The notes under the pieces: generated by a model
The model's database searches: none
What the model was told of the DNA's origin: nothing
The model's input: only the letters and a program-made list of their open reading frames with translations
Made by a program: the position numbers and the translations under genes
In this document: piece after piece, positions 54,081-62,833 of the stretch
Position numbering within the stretch: the first letter of the stretch is position 1
Layout: every line of letters begins with the position of its first letter
Assembly (NCBI GenBank): GCA_013373375.1
Contig: JABXHY010000021.1
Location: 1-64,000, forward strand
Direction: 5' to 3'
DNA from: Gammaproteobacteria bacterium
GTDB taxonomy: Bacteria > Pseudomonadota > Gammaproteobacteria > Enterobacterales > Kangiellaceae
DNA: 64,000 nucleotides

Positions 54081-54821
54081 TTAATTTTTATCGTTTTCAA
54101 AATTGAGTTCATTTTCGATACAACCTGTTACCCTCTCAGCCCATTGCCGATATATCTCTTTTCCTGGGTGAAATCCATCGGTGGCCATAAATTCTGCCTT
54201 AAGTGGTTGATCAAAAGGTAAGTAAATGACGCCATGATAACGCTCACATAACTCTAGTAAAGCAAGAGAAAATTGATCAGCACGCTGACCTAAAAAATAA
54301 CGCAGAGGTTGTGGTAATGCCGGGAATTTACCCATGGGTGGTAACGAACTCATAATAATAAGTTTTGCCTTATAATTTTTTATCAGCCGTCGAATTAATA
54401 ATTCTTTTTTTAGTAGCCAACTCTCTTTTGAAATAAACGATGTAACATCGTTTACGCCCAAGGAGCAAATCACTAGATCGACAGGTTGATGTTTAATGTT
54501 ACTTAAATGATTCAACATATCGTGCGTGGTATAACTTGTTTTTGCGATAAATTGCCAATTGACATTATGGCGTTTCGACAATGACATAGAAATTAGTCCT
54601 GTTAAAGCAGACTTTTGACTTTCAACACCAACTCCTGCTGCTGCAGAGTCTCCTATAACCCACATAGTTAATGTTTTGTTCGTAGAGAATTTATTTGAGC
54701 AATTAATATTTCCTGATCGATCTCCTTTCGGCTCAGGAAGTTTTTCTGTTTTATATCGTGTCCAAACGCCCTGCAAAATCAACAGTGGACTCAACAAAAA
54801 CATTAAAAGTGTATTAAGCAA
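54081..54821 (-). CDS. SGNH/GDSL-type hydrolase, membrane-anchored
   Basis: A 246-residue protein with a short N-terminal hydrophobic anchor (TLLMFLLSPLLILQGVW). The SGNH blocks are visible: WVIGDSAAAGVG (block I, nucleophile serine), CSLGVNDVTSF (block III, with the Asn), and DGFHPGKEIYRQWA (block V, Asp and His). Such enzymes hydrolyse esters of lipids or acylated sugars in the envelope. It follows the phzF-like gene by 23 bp and precedes the NTF2-like gene by 15 bp, so all three are probably co-transcribed. Substrate unknown. Confidence 0.88.
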   Translation of the reverse strand: MLNTLLMFLLSPLLILQGVWTRYKTEKLPEPKGDRSGNINCSNKFSTNKTLTMWVIGDSAAAGVGVESQKSALTGLISMSLSKRHNVNWQFIAKTSYTTHDMLNHLSNIKHQPVDLVICSLGVNDVTSFISKESWLLKKELLIRRLIKNYKAKLIIMSSLPPMGKFPALPQPLRYFLGQRADQFSLALLELCERYHGVIYLPFDQPLKAEFMATDGFHPGKEIYRQWAERVTGCIENELNFENDKN

Positions 54822-54844
54822 GAGGAGTCCTTGGTTATTAAGCG

Positions 54845-55630
54845 TTATGAAATTAAAATTTCACCTTTTAAATAAGTAATAGCATTACCGATTAAATTTA
54901 CACGGTCGTTTCTAACACTGCATTCGACAACACCACCACGATGTGAAGCTTGAAACGCTGTTAACTTTGAACGATTGAGTTTTGACGCCCAATAAGGTGC
55001 TATTTGGCAATGCGCAGATCCCGTTACAGGGTCTTCATCAACCAATAGCTTAGGATAAAAGCATCTACTCACTATATCGTAATCATTACCTTTCGCGGTT
55101 ATAATTACCCCTCGCTTATCTAATTGTTTCCATAAAGATAAGTTAGGCTGACAACCTCTAACAGACTCTTCATCTTTTAGTTCAATTAAATAGTCATAGC
55201 CCGCCGACATAGCAACCACTTCTTGGTTAAGACCTGAAATTAGAGTTCGGTTATCTTCACAAGGCACTGGTTGTGTTGCGGGAAAGTCCATTGCATAACC
55301 TGCATCTGTTTTTGCGACACTTAACTCTCCACTTTTAGTGGTAAAGATAAGGTTCGATTCGGGAAAATTTAATTCTTCAAACAGAACATGAGCAGCAGCC
55401 ATAGTTGCATGTCCACACAAATCGACTTCTGCTGCAGGGGTAAACCAACGCAATTCAATTTTATCAGCACCCAAGATAAAAAATGCTGTCTCCGATAAGT
55501 TGTTCTCAGCAGCAATGTTTAGCAGTGTTCTATCGTCTAACCAGCTGTACAGCGGTACAACGGCAGCTGGATTTCCCTGAAATACTTTATCGGTAAATGC
55601 ATCAACTTGATAAATTGGAAGAGTACTCAT
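54845..55630 (-). CDS. PhzF-family isomerase
   Basis: A 261-residue member of the PhzF/diaminopimelate-epimerase-like fold. The opening YQVDAFTDKVFQGNPAAVVPL, the acidic NLSETAFF catalytic-glutamate region, DLCGHATMAAAHVL and the mirror-half segment EDPVTGSAHCQIAPYW are all family hallmarks. In phenazine producers PhzF isomerises dihydrohydroxyanthranilate; isolated homologues like this one have unknown substrates and no phenazine genes surround it. Starts within the stop of the antiporter gene. Confidence 0.92.
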   Translation of the reverse strand: MSTLPIYQVDAFTDKVFQGNPAAVVPLYSWLDDRTLLNIAAENNLSETAFFILGADKIELRWFTPAAEVDLCGHATMAAAHVLFEELNFPESNLIFTTKSGELSVAKTDAGYAMDFPATQPVPCEDNRTLISGLNQEVVAMSAGYDYLIELKDEESVRGCQPNLSLWKQLDKRGVIITAKGNDYDIVSRCFYPKLLVDEDPVTGSAHCQIAPYWASKLNRSKLTAFQASHRGGVVECSVRNDRVNLIGNAITYLKGEILIS

Positions 55631-57213
55631 GCGACTGTTTTATTCTCTTGTTCATGAAGCAAGGCAACGCTTTCTTCAGCAAAACCAACACCTGCTTCAT
55701 TGTAAAAATTGAATATACGATCAATACCACATTCTGTTAGCTGTTCAATCTGATCTTCATAGCGTGCAATAGCAACGATTTTTCCGCTGTAATTAGCAGC
55801 GACCAATTGTTCCTGAATATTTTTAATATCTTGAATATAAGGAAGTGCAATTAAAACTAATTGAGTATTACTTAGATCCATATTTTGCCATAAATCAGCA
55901 TCTTCACCGTCACCAAATAAGACTCGAAAACCTTGAGCGTTTAAACGTTTAATCCGGTCTTCATCTGCATCAATACCCCAAACGTTATTATCAACAAGTT
56001 TACACAAAGACTGGTAAGTACCTTTTCCAACACGACCCATTCCGATAACTAAGACCTTTGCATCGTTAGGTAAAACAAAAGTGTCATCGTGCGGTCGATT
56101 TGGTGATTCGAACTGGGTGATAACACTTTTATAGTTTCGATAAATTGTATGAGCTTGACGATAAATAACACTGGTAAGTACAAATGAAAAAGAAACCGAT
56201 AGCGCCAATATCACTAACCACTCTTCTGCAAGCCAACTTTGTTCAACACAAAACGCAGCAACAATAAGTCCAAATTCACTAAAATTACTTAAAACCAAAG
56301 ACGACAAAAAGGCCGTACGAGCTCTTAATTTAAAAGCAGTGAATAAAGCAAAAAACAACAAACTTTTAATCGGAAGTAATAAAGTTATCGCCAGAGACAA
56401 ATAGATCATTTCCAGATTGGGTAATGCCGTAAAACCTATCGACAAGAAAAAGCCAATTAAAAATAAATCCTTAAAACTCATTAATGATTTATACAACTCT
56501 GTCGACTTTTTATGACCACTTAAAACGATACCCAGTATCAGTGCTCCGAGATCACCTTTTATTCCGACAACATTAAAAAGCTCATAACCACCAAACGCCA
56601 GGAAAAACCCCATTAATGGTAGCAGCTCACCATGACCTACTTTTTCAAGCAACATTCCGATTGGTTTACGAACAAGAAACAATGCAATTAACCCTACTGC
56701 CCAAACAGAAGGAACAATACCCGTTGCAATTGCCATAAAAGCAACGGCTACCACATCCTGCATAACTAAAATGCCTACGGCTAATTTGCCGTGGCGGGTT
56801 TTTAACTCTCCACTTTCTTCTAAAATTTTAACAATGCAAACTGTACTGCTAAAACTCAATGCGAAAGCAATCAAAGAGATAATCTTCCAATCTAAGCCTG
56901 CAAAATAACTTATTGCGAACATTGCAGGAAAAATTGATATGCTCGAGACAATACCAATCCATAATCCCATATGACCGACGGTACTGCCCCATACTGTGGA
57001 CTGCAGAAGATCTTTGACATTAAGTTTAAGTCCTATCGTAAATAGCATTAGTGTAATACCGAGCTTAGATAGTGTTTCGAGAGACTCGCTAGATTCAAAA
57101 CCAATAAAATTTAATACAAAGCCCGCTATTAAATAGCCAATTAGTGGAGGTAGCGAGATAAACCTCGCTGAAACGCCACAAATAAAGGCAAAAAGGATCC
57201 AGATAAAGTCCAT
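55627..57213 (-). CDS. Kef/YbaL-type cation:proton antiporter with RCK domain
   Basis: A 528-residue protein: about 12 membrane helices of the CPA2 fold (residues 1-370), with GYLIAGFVLNF and ALSFSSTVCIVKILEESGEL as typical motifs, then a TrkA-N Rossmann domain from about 395 (KVLVIGMGRVGKGTYQSL; GDGEDADLWQ). The Kef/YbaL family exchanges potassium or sodium for protons under cytoplasmic nucleotide control. No ancillary flavoprotein (KefF/G) gene is adjacent. It overlaps the phzF-like gene by four bases and is 5 bp after the SDR gene. Confidence 0.92.
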   Translation of the reverse strand: MDFIWILFAFICGVSARFISLPPLIGYLIAGFVLNFIGFESSESLETLSKLGITLMLFTIGLKLNVKDLLQSTVWGSTVGHMGLWIGIVSSISIFPAMFAISYFAGLDWKIISLIAFALSFSSTVCIVKILEESGELKTRHGKLAVGILVMQDVVAVAFMAIATGIVPSVWAVGLIALFLVRKPIGMLLEKVGHGELLPLMGFFLAFGGYELFNVVGIKGDLGALILGIVLSGHKKSTELYKSLMSFKDLFLIGFFLSIGFTALPNLEMIYLSLAITLLLPIKSLLFFALFTAFKLRARTAFLSSLVLSNFSEFGLIVAAFCVEQSWLAEEWLVILALSVSFSFVLTSVIYRQAHTIYRNYKSVITQFESPNRPHDDTFVLPNDAKVLVIGMGRVGKGTYQSLCKLVDNNVWGIDADEDRIKRLNAQGFRVLFGDGEDADLWQNMDLSNTQLVLIALPYIQDIKNIQEQLVAANYSGKIVAIARYEDQIEQLTECGIDRIFNFYNEAGVGFAEESVALLHEQENKTVA

Positions 57214-57218
57214 GTTTA

Positions 57219-58034
57219 TTATCCTTTAACTAATAACTTGTCGAGCAATCGAGCCGACAGAATTCGCTTTAAAAAGCCGAATAGGTAAGTTGGAAAAGTG
57301 ACATAGTATCGAGCTTTTGGTTTTTTTGAAGTAAGAGCTTTTATTAGTTGCTTGGTAACTGCAGCTGGCGGTAACGTAAATTGATTTGCAATATCTTTGC
57401 TCAATCGATCAATTTGAATCTGATAAGTTTTTGAGAAACGACTGTTCTCGACATCGATATTTTTATGAAACTTCGCTAAGGCGTTTTTTCTAAAGCAGGT
57501 ATCGATAGGTCCTGGCTCAATCAAGCTTAAATGGATTTTACTGCCCATTAACTCTAAGCGTAAGGTATCGGTTAGCCCTTCAAGTGCAAATTTGCTCGCG
57601 TTATAAGCACCTCTAAATGGCATTGCAACCAATCCTAACACTGAAGAGTTTTGAATAATGCGCCCATAGCCTTGCCGTCGCATTATAGATAAAGATTTAT
57701 TAGTAATATAATGCCAGGCAAACACATTCGTTTCGAATTGTTCTTTTAAAACATCTACACTCAAATCTTCAATAGCGCCAGGTTGGCCATAAGCGGCATT
57801 ATTGAACAAAGCGTCAAGTCTTCCATTGGTTAGCTTTATAATATCATCAAACATAGCATCAACTTTCGAATACTCGGTAATATCAAGTTGATAAACTTTA
57901 AATCCGTCTGCATTTAATTGGTCAACGTCTTCTGATCGTCTCGCAGTAACAAAAACTCGATATCCCAAACTTTTTAAATGATGTGCTGCGTGGTAACCGA
58001 TTCCTGTCGAACATCCGGTAATTAATATATTCAT
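57219..58034 (-). CDS. SDR-family oxidoreductase
   Basis: A 271-residue classical short-chain dehydrogenase/reductase. The dinucleotide motif is ITGCSTGIGYHAA at residue 4, the structural motif NNAAYG at about 87, and the catalytic tetrad is Ser at VLGL-adjacent QNSSVLG with YNASK (Tyr and Lys) about 145-149. An arginine after the second strand (TARR) favours NADPH. The substrate is unknown. It overlaps the TMEM175-like gene by four bases and lies just before the antiporter gene in one operon. Confidence 0.93.
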   Translation of the reverse strand: MNILITGCSTGIGYHAAHHLKSLGYRVFVTARRSEDVDQLNADGFKVYQLDITEYSKVDAMFDDIIKLTNGRLDALFNNAAYGQPGAIEDLSVDVLKEQFETNVFAWHYITNKSLSIMRRQGYGRIIQNSSVLGLVAMPFRGAYNASKFALEGLTDTLRLELMGSKIHLSLIEPGPIDTCFRKNALAKFHKNIDVENSRFSKTYQIQIDRLSKDIANQFTLPPAAVTKQLIKALTSKKPKARYYVTFPTYLFGFLKRILSARLLDKLLVKG

Positions 58035-58774
58035 TGTGATGTATTATCTTTATTTATCGTATCCCACTTATTTTTTTGACGTCGCTCCACAAAAAAGTAA
58101 ACTAAGGAAATAAGAGTAAAAACAAAACCCGAAAATGGAACCCACTTATCTGGTAATGCATAAGGAATAGCGGCTGCAACTAGACCTATTACAACAAGCC
58201 AATATCGGACGTAGATATAAGTTTGTGTATCATGCTGCTCAAATAAAGACAACTTCAACGATTCTTTATGCTTTAACGCATGTTTGTTCATCCACAAAAA
58301 CAATAGGAAAAATGCACTGAACCCAATACCAAAATAGGAAAACATAAAGCGCAACTCGTTCCACGAGTTTAAGTCGAAACTAGAAGGTAAATATTGATTA
58401 GTAAGCCAACCAAACATACCCATTGCCATAATTTTTAATGGATAAATGAAAATTAAAACCAAAATAATCAGTAACACTGACATAACAACTGTGGCAGTGT
58501 CATCGAGTCCAAATCGCTTGGACCAAGAAGAATGGGTTTGCCAAATCCACATTAGAAGAACAACACTCGCAATAAAGGCTGGAATTTGTTTGGTAACCGC
58601 TATGAGTTCTGGAACACTGGTTGGTATTTGATCTATCGAGATAACCAACATAGTTACAGCAAATGCAAAGGCTGCGTCGACGAATACCTCAATCCGAGTC
58701 ATATTTTCACCGCGCAATCGAAAACCATCTTCGATTTTACATTGCTCAATAAATGAATCACTAAGTGGTTGCAT
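58031..58774 (-). CDS. TMEM175/DUF1211-type membrane protein
   Basis: A 247-residue membrane protein with six helices. The first helix contains the family signature ENMTRIEVFVDAAFAFAVTMLVI, equivalent to the R-x3-F-S/D-D pattern of TMEM175 (DUF1211), in which bacterial homologues form potassium-selective channels. Later WQTHSSWSKRFGLDD separates helices. Canonical bacterial members are about 200 residues with two six-helix repeats per tetramer; this length is similar plus a C-terminal tail. It shares an operon with a cation:proton antiporter, which supports an ion-transport role. Confidence 0.85.
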   Translation of the reverse strand: MQPLSDSFIEQCKIEDGFRLRGENMTRIEVFVDAAFAFAVTMLVISIDQIPTSVPELIAVTKQIPAFIASVVLLMWIWQTHSSWSKRFGLDDTATVVMSVLLIILVLIFIYPLKIMAMGMFGWLTNQYLPSSFDLNSWNELRFMFSYFGIGFSAFFLLFLWMNKHALKHKESLKLSLFEQHDTQTYIYVRYWLVVIGLVAAAIPYALPDKWVPFSGFVFTLISLVYFFVERRQKNKWDTINKDNTSQ

Positions 58775-58780
58775 AAAGGA

Positions 58781-59500
58781 TTACGCCTCGGCAAAGTTTA
58801 GAATAAAGCGCTTATTTTGTTTGCCCTTGTTTTCTATCTTTTTTATCAGCACTTCCCCAACTTCAGAAGTATTGCTTAAGTGAGTGCCACCACAAGGCTG
58901 TAGGTCGATACCCGGAATTTCAACCAAACGGACTTTACCATAGCCCATTGGTGGAGTAACCGACATCGTTTTAACCAAATCCATATTAGCGGCCATTTCA
59001 TCATCGGTAATCCAACGTGTGCTTAATTCAATATTTTGTTTAATTAAACTATTTAGTTCTTCAGTTAATTCCTGTTTGTCTGGAATGTCGCCGTCAATAT
59101 CGAAATCTAAACGTCCTTTGTTATAACTGATATTTCCACCAGTTACTGGGTATGGCAGCAGTGAGCAGAAAATATGCATACAGGTATGCATTTTCATATA
59201 GTTATAGCGCTTTTCCCAATCGAGCTCTAAGTCGATAGTTTGCCCTAAGATATCAGGATTAGATACTTGATCGGTTAAGTGCAGGATTCGAGTAGGATCA
59301 ACTTTGTCTTTACGAGTATCAACGATGTTGATTACTCCTCCATCACTTAAAACACCTTTACCTTGGTCACCTGGTTGGCCACCACCAAGGGGATAAAAGC
59401 AGGTTTGGTCCAAGATTATGGCTTTTTCTTGTACTTCTATCACTTCGGCCTTACAACTTTTTAGATAGCTATCTTCTTGAAACAGCAAACGTGTCGACAT
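58781..59500 (-). CDS. Alanyl-tRNA editing protein (AlaX-type)
   Basis: A 239-residue stand-alone editing domain. Motifs: FYPLGGGQPGDQG, the zinc ligands HTCMH (about 110) and CGGTH (about 210), as in the editing domain of AlaRS and AlaX. It hydrolyses Ser-tRNA(Ala) or Gly-tRNA(Ala) to protect translation. I chose ATG 59500, with GAGG about 11 bases upstream; an in-frame GTG at 59512 would overlap that ribosome site. First gene of the seven-gene minus-strand operon, 6 bp from the next. Confidence 0.93.
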   Translation of the reverse strand: MSTRLLFQEDSYLKSCKAEVIEVQEKAIILDQTCFYPLGGGQPGDQGKGVLSDGGVINIVDTRKDKVDPTRILHLTDQVSNPDILGQTIDLELDWEKRYNYMKMHTCMHIFCSLLPYPVTGGNISYNKGRLDFDIDGDIPDKQELTEELNSLIKQNIELSTRWITDDEMAANMDLVKTMSVTPPMGYGKVRLVEIPGIDLQPCGGTHLSNTSEVGEVLIKKIENKGKQNKRFILNFAEA

Positions 59501-59684
59501 GACGTAATACACCTCAAGTAAATTTCGATTTTCACGGTGAAGCTATTGTGTTTGATAAAGGCTAGCCAATAGTGGCAATGGCTTAAGTAACAAAATATCA
59601 CTTTTTCATTAACAAAAAAACTAAATTTATCAATGAGTTAATTGAAATACCAACATAATCGATTGAAATTCAATCAAAAATCTC

Positions 59685-59720
59685 TTGATCAACCGTATTT
59701 GTGTATTATAGTATTAATAC
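59685..59720 (+). promoter_or_regulatory. Predicted promoter and GntR-type operator of the ABC module
   Basis: TTGATC (59685-59690), a 16-bp spacer and TATAGT (59707-59712) make a plausible sigma70 promoter. The perfect inverted repeat GTATTA-TAGTAT-TAATAC (59703-59720) covers the -10. This resembles the TGTATTA...TAATACA-type sites described for YtrA-subfamily GntR regulators, and such a regulator is the third gene downstream. Confidence 0.55.
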
Positions 59721-59741
59721 AGTAGGTTAAAGGAGGTTATT

Positions 59742-59960
59742 ATGGAAAGCCTAATTAAAAAAGCAAAAGCTAACTGGCGCCTTAAACAACACACTCATAG
59801 GATGAGCCAGTGGATTTTCGGTCCCGTTTTTTTAGTGACTGCGGGAAGCCTTGTTTTTGGTATTCAATTCAGCAGTTTGTCTGAACATTATGTCGATAAA
59901 GGTTTTTGGCAAGCCACTAAAGTTACTTTCTCAATTGTATTGCAAGCTATTGGCATGTAA
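59742..59960 (+). CDS. Small membrane protein 1 of the GntR/ABC module
   Basis: A 72-residue protein with a basic N-terminal part (KKAKANWRLKQHTHR), two hydrophobic segments (about 24-44, WIFGPVFLVTAGSLVFGI, and 58-72) and no known family. An ideal ribosome site, AGGAGG, lies 6 bases before the ATG. It is the first gene of a five-gene transcript with a second small membrane protein, a GntR regulator, an ABC ATPase and a membrane permease. Its tight linkage suggests it is a regulatory or accessory subunit of the transporter, or the target of the module. Confidence 0.7.
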   Translation: MESLIKKAKANWRLKQHTHRMSQWIFGPVFLVTAGSLVFGIQFSSLSEHYVDKGFWQATKVTFSIVLQAIGM

Positions 59961-59979
59961 TCAGCAAAGGAGTACCAGA

Positions 59980-60147
59980 ATGTTTAATAAGACAATACAG
60001 AGTTATTCAGCGGTGTTATGGGCAGCAGCAATTCTAGGAGCAGCTCTATCAGGTGCTTCGAGTTTTTTTACAGTGGGCTTACTCCCCTTACTCGCTGTTA
60101 CTCAACTTAATTTAATCCGGTCGACCAGCAGTAGTTGCTGCGAATAA
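59980..60147 (+). CDS. Small membrane protein 2 of the GntR/ABC module
   Basis: A 55-residue protein, too short for common ORF cutoffs, with AAAGGAG seven bases before the ATG at 59980. One hydrophobic region (YSAVLWAAAILGAALSGASSFFTVGLLPLL) could form one or two helices with GxxxA/small-residue packing; the tail SSSCCE is cysteine-rich. No family known. It starts 19 bp after small protein 1 and 25 bp before the GntR gene. The similar design of the two small proteins suggests a heteromeric pair. Confidence 0.65.
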   Translation: MFNKTIQSYSAVLWAAAILGAALSGASSFFTVGLLPLLAVTQLNLIRSTSSSCCE

Positions 60148-60172
60148 TTTAAAAGCCTAAAGGACTTTATTA

Positions 60173-60556
60173 ATGACTTTCGAACTTTTGGCTTTTGAGG
60201 TCGCTCCATCATCGGGTATACCGATTTATCGCCAATTGATGGATCAAGTTAAACGATTGGTCGCCAGTGAGCATTTAAAACCAGGCGACCCACTACCCTC
60301 TGTTCGCAATGTAGCCACTGCTCTTGCTGTAAATCCTATGACGATTTCTAAAGCCTACTCTCTTCTAGAAGCGGAAGGAGTTCTAGAAAGAGAACGTGGT
60401 AAAGGTATGAAGGTAGCAGCCACAAAAAATGTCGCAAAATCAACCGAACAACGCCTGGAAATTTTACAGCCATCTGTCGACTCAATAATTGCCGAAGCTA
60501 AGCAATTGGATATTGGCTTAGAACAGTTAACGCAACAAATTGAAAAGAGTTTTTAA
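60173..60556 (+). CDS. GntR-family regulator, YtrA subfamily
   Basis: A 127-residue regulator with an N-terminal winged helix (PIYRQLMDQVKRLVASEHLKPGD, PLPSVRNVATALAVNPMTISKAY, LEAEGVLERERGKGM) and only a short dimerising tail of about 40 residues, the hallmark of the YtrA subfamily. Members usually repress their own ABC transporter operon and respond to envelope-active compounds or unknown signals. The inverted repeat at 59703-59720 is the likely binding site. Just upstream of the ATPase gene, whose ATG is one base past its stop. Confidence 0.92.
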   Translation: MTFELLAFEVAPSSGIPIYRQLMDQVKRLVASEHLKPGDPLPSVRNVATALAVNPMTISKAYSLLEAEGVLERERGKGMKVAATKNVAKSTEQRLEILQPSVDSIIAEAKQLDIGLEQLTQQIEKSF

Positions 60557-60557
60557 A

Positions 60558-61433
60558 ATGGAAAGTATAATTAGTGCTAAAAACTTACGAAAGACATTTA
60601 AAGATCAACGGGTCTTAAGTGATGTCACTTTTAATATCAAAAAGGGAAGTGTTGTTGGAATACTTGGTAGTAATGGGGCAGGAAAAACAACCTTATTAAG
60701 AACGTTAGTCGGATTTTATAATCGAGATGGTGGAGAAGCAAAAATCTTCAATGATTCGAGTCCAAACCTGTCCGCTCAAACCAAGCATAAAATTGGATTT
60801 GTCGCTCAAGAATCTGAGTTATTAAGTTGGATGAAAGTAAAACAAATAATTAAATACACCAAAAGTTTCTACAATGTATGGGACGATGCTCTGGTAAGTA
60901 ATTTACTAAAAGAGTGGGACATTGACTCTAATAAAGTTATCCAAAAGCTGTCTGTAGGACAACAACAAAAATTATCTATCATTTTGGCTTTGGCGCACAA
61001 ACCAGAAATTTTAATACTCGACGAACCAGTTGCCAGTTTAGATCCTTTAAGTCGCAGAAAGTTTATCAAGACACTGATTGATAAAAATCTTGATGAGGAG
61101 ACAACTATTTTATTTTCAACCCATATCACGTCAGATTTAGAAAGAGTCGCTGCAGAGTTATTGATTTTAAAAGATGGTTCGGTGAAGTTTCAAGGTGACG
61201 TTGATGAGCTTAAGGAAACAGTAGCTAAACTTAATATCCGAGCAAGTGGTAGTTTACCAGATGACTTAATGCTTCCTGGTCAAATTTCAATGTCAAAAAG
61301 TGGAAATGTGGCCCAAATTGTGACAGAGGAACTTAAGGGTATTGATATCAACGATCTAAAGCAAAAGTTAAATGCAGACATTAGTATTGAAAAGCTTAGT
61401 CTAGAAGATATTTTTGTGGAGCTGCATTCATGA
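60558..61433 (+). CDS. ABC transporter ATP-binding protein of the GntR module
   Basis: A 291-residue ATPase. Walker A is GSNGAGKTT (about 38), signature LSVGQQQKLS (about 135), Walker B ILILDEPVASLDP, and switch histidine STH. An additional C-terminal region (about 210-291) with beta-rich segments may contact regulatory elements. I use ATG 60558; a TTG at 60540 would overlap the GntR stop. Family resemblance is to YtrB/CcmA-like exporter ATPases. It overlaps the permease gene by four bases. Confidence 0.9.
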   Translation: MESIISAKNLRKTFKDQRVLSDVTFNIKKGSVVGILGSNGAGKTTLLRTLVGFYNRDGGEAKIFNDSSPNLSAQTKHKIGFVAQESELLSWMKVKQIIKYTKSFYNVWDDALVSNLLKEWDIDSNKVIQKLSVGQQQKLSIILALAHKPEILILDEPVASLDPLSRRKFIKTLIDKNLDEETTILFSTHITSDLERVAAELLILKDGSVKFQGDVDELKETVAKLNIRASGSLPDDLMLPGQISMSKSGNVAQIVTEELKGIDINDLKQKLNADISIEKLSLEDIFVELHS

Positions 61434-62833
61434 AATCAAATCTTGTAATTTTGCGAACGATATTAAGTTATAACCCCATTACAAATATTATTGGGCTCGT
61501 TCTTTATTCGCTTGTGGCAATTGTTTTAATATATTCAATCGCAAGTGATAAAACTGAAGAGGTGCATGGCACAGTCTACTTTATGTTGGTTATGTCAGCC
61601 AGTATGATCTTTGTTTTTAACTTCTCGGAAAAACTCGGTCAACTCAGTAAAGCAAGTTTTAATCATTTATTACCTAACTTTAATCAAAAATTGATCATCA
61701 ACATATTATTAGTTCATCTCGTTCTAACGGGAATTCCATCGATACTCGGTTATATGGCTGGACTCGCAACAGTAAAGCTTTATTTGGCGACTAATGCGAT
61801 AGCCTTTAGTGTATTGGTATTAAATGTTTTTTCAGTTTTACTGGGATCAATATGGTTTGCAATTACTATATTAAGTCTTGCAACGGAAGTATCAAAGATA
61901 AAAAAAATTGATGGTTATCAAGCCTATCAATATCTACCGATAGGACAAGAGAGTTTGATTGCAATTTTAATTATTTTTTCAATTGGATTATTGCTTACTG
62001 TTTCATCTCGCCCAAAAAACAAGCAAGTTAAATCAAAGAAATGTTCAACAGAAGAAATAAGTGTGCGATATAAAAAGTTTGAATTGATGAATATTATTGA
62101 TCGCTATTGGATTGTACTAAAATTCAAGATTTATAATGCATTGGGTATGTTAAAAAACCGAGTCGAAGTAGCCTTATTGTCAGGCCAATATCAAATAATT
62201 ACTATCTTTAGGTTTATTATTGGTGTTCTTGTTGTCATGAGTTTATTAAATGAAGATATAAAAAGTTTTTTATTAGCTTTGCAAGATGGTTGGGCCGGAG
62301 ATAGAAATCCATCGTCAAACTTATCGTATAATTTTATTATTAATACCTCTATTGTTTGGTTATCTATACTAGCATCTTTTGATCATAGCATTCTTACAAG
62401 ATTTCGTTTCGCTCAACGGTATTTGTGGCTCAAAGAGCCTATATCAGGATTTAAGCAATTTAAATTAAATTATAGCAGTGTATTGATAAAAAAAATATTC
62501 ATTGAAATAATTGCCACAGGTACAATCTGGGCATTGATGGTTTTTAGTTTTAGTACCAATACAAGTACGGTTTTATTTCTAATGTTAAGCTTCGCGTCGT
62601 TTAAAGCTTTCTCATTATTAATGGGATTTTGGTCATTGGATCGCTCGCATATGAAATTAGTGTATTTCTTGGCGGCTTTATTTTACGTCATATATTTTGC
62701 AGGCTGGATTTTTATTGCTCTTGTATTGCCATTATATGGCGTTGCAATATTAAGCATTAGTATTATTATTTTTGCAGGGTTAATTACTCGCGTTTATCAA
62801 CGATTTATGCGAGAGCAAATTATTAACGGCTAG
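61430..62833 (+). CDS. Membrane permease-like subunit of the ABC module
   Basis: A 467-residue integral membrane protein of about ten helices with a central cytoplasmic part (about 195-240, rich in Lys: RPKNKQVKSKKCSTEEISVRYKK). Its position, overlapping the ATPase gene (ATGA), marks it as the transmembrane subunit, but I recognise no family signature. Composition is AT-rich and hydrophobic, with loops DGWAGDRNPSSNLS outside the membrane by charge. A 10-helix permease fused from two halves is possible. Its end overlaps the convergent tag gene by 11 bp. Confidence 0.75.
   Translation: MKSNLVILRTILSYNPITNIIGLVLYSLVAIVLIYSIASDKTEEVHGTVYFMLVMSASMIFVFNFSEKLGQLSKASFNHLLPNFNQKLIINILLVHLVLTGIPSILGYMAGLATVKLYLATNAIAFSVLVLNVFSVLLGSIWFAITILSLATEVSKIKKIDGYQAYQYLPIGQESLIAILIIFSIGLLLTVSSRPKNKQVKSKKCSTEEISVRYKKFELMNIIDRYWIVLKFKIYNALGMLKNRVEVALLSGQYQIITIFRFIIGVLVVMSLLNEDIKSFLLALQDGWAGDRNPSSNLSYNFIINTSIVWLSILASFDHSILTRFRFAQRYLWLKEPISGFKQFKLNYSSVLIKKIFIEIIATGTIWALMVFSFSTNTSTVLFLMLSFASFKAFSLLMGFWSLDRSHMKLVYFLAALFYVIYFAGWIFIALVLPLYGVAILSISIIIFAGLITRVYQRFMREQIING

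Noticed and set aside
59851-59979. N-terminal extension of small membrane protein 2
   Set aside because: The extension overlaps small protein 1 in another frame; the ATG at 59980 has a good Shine-Dalgarno.
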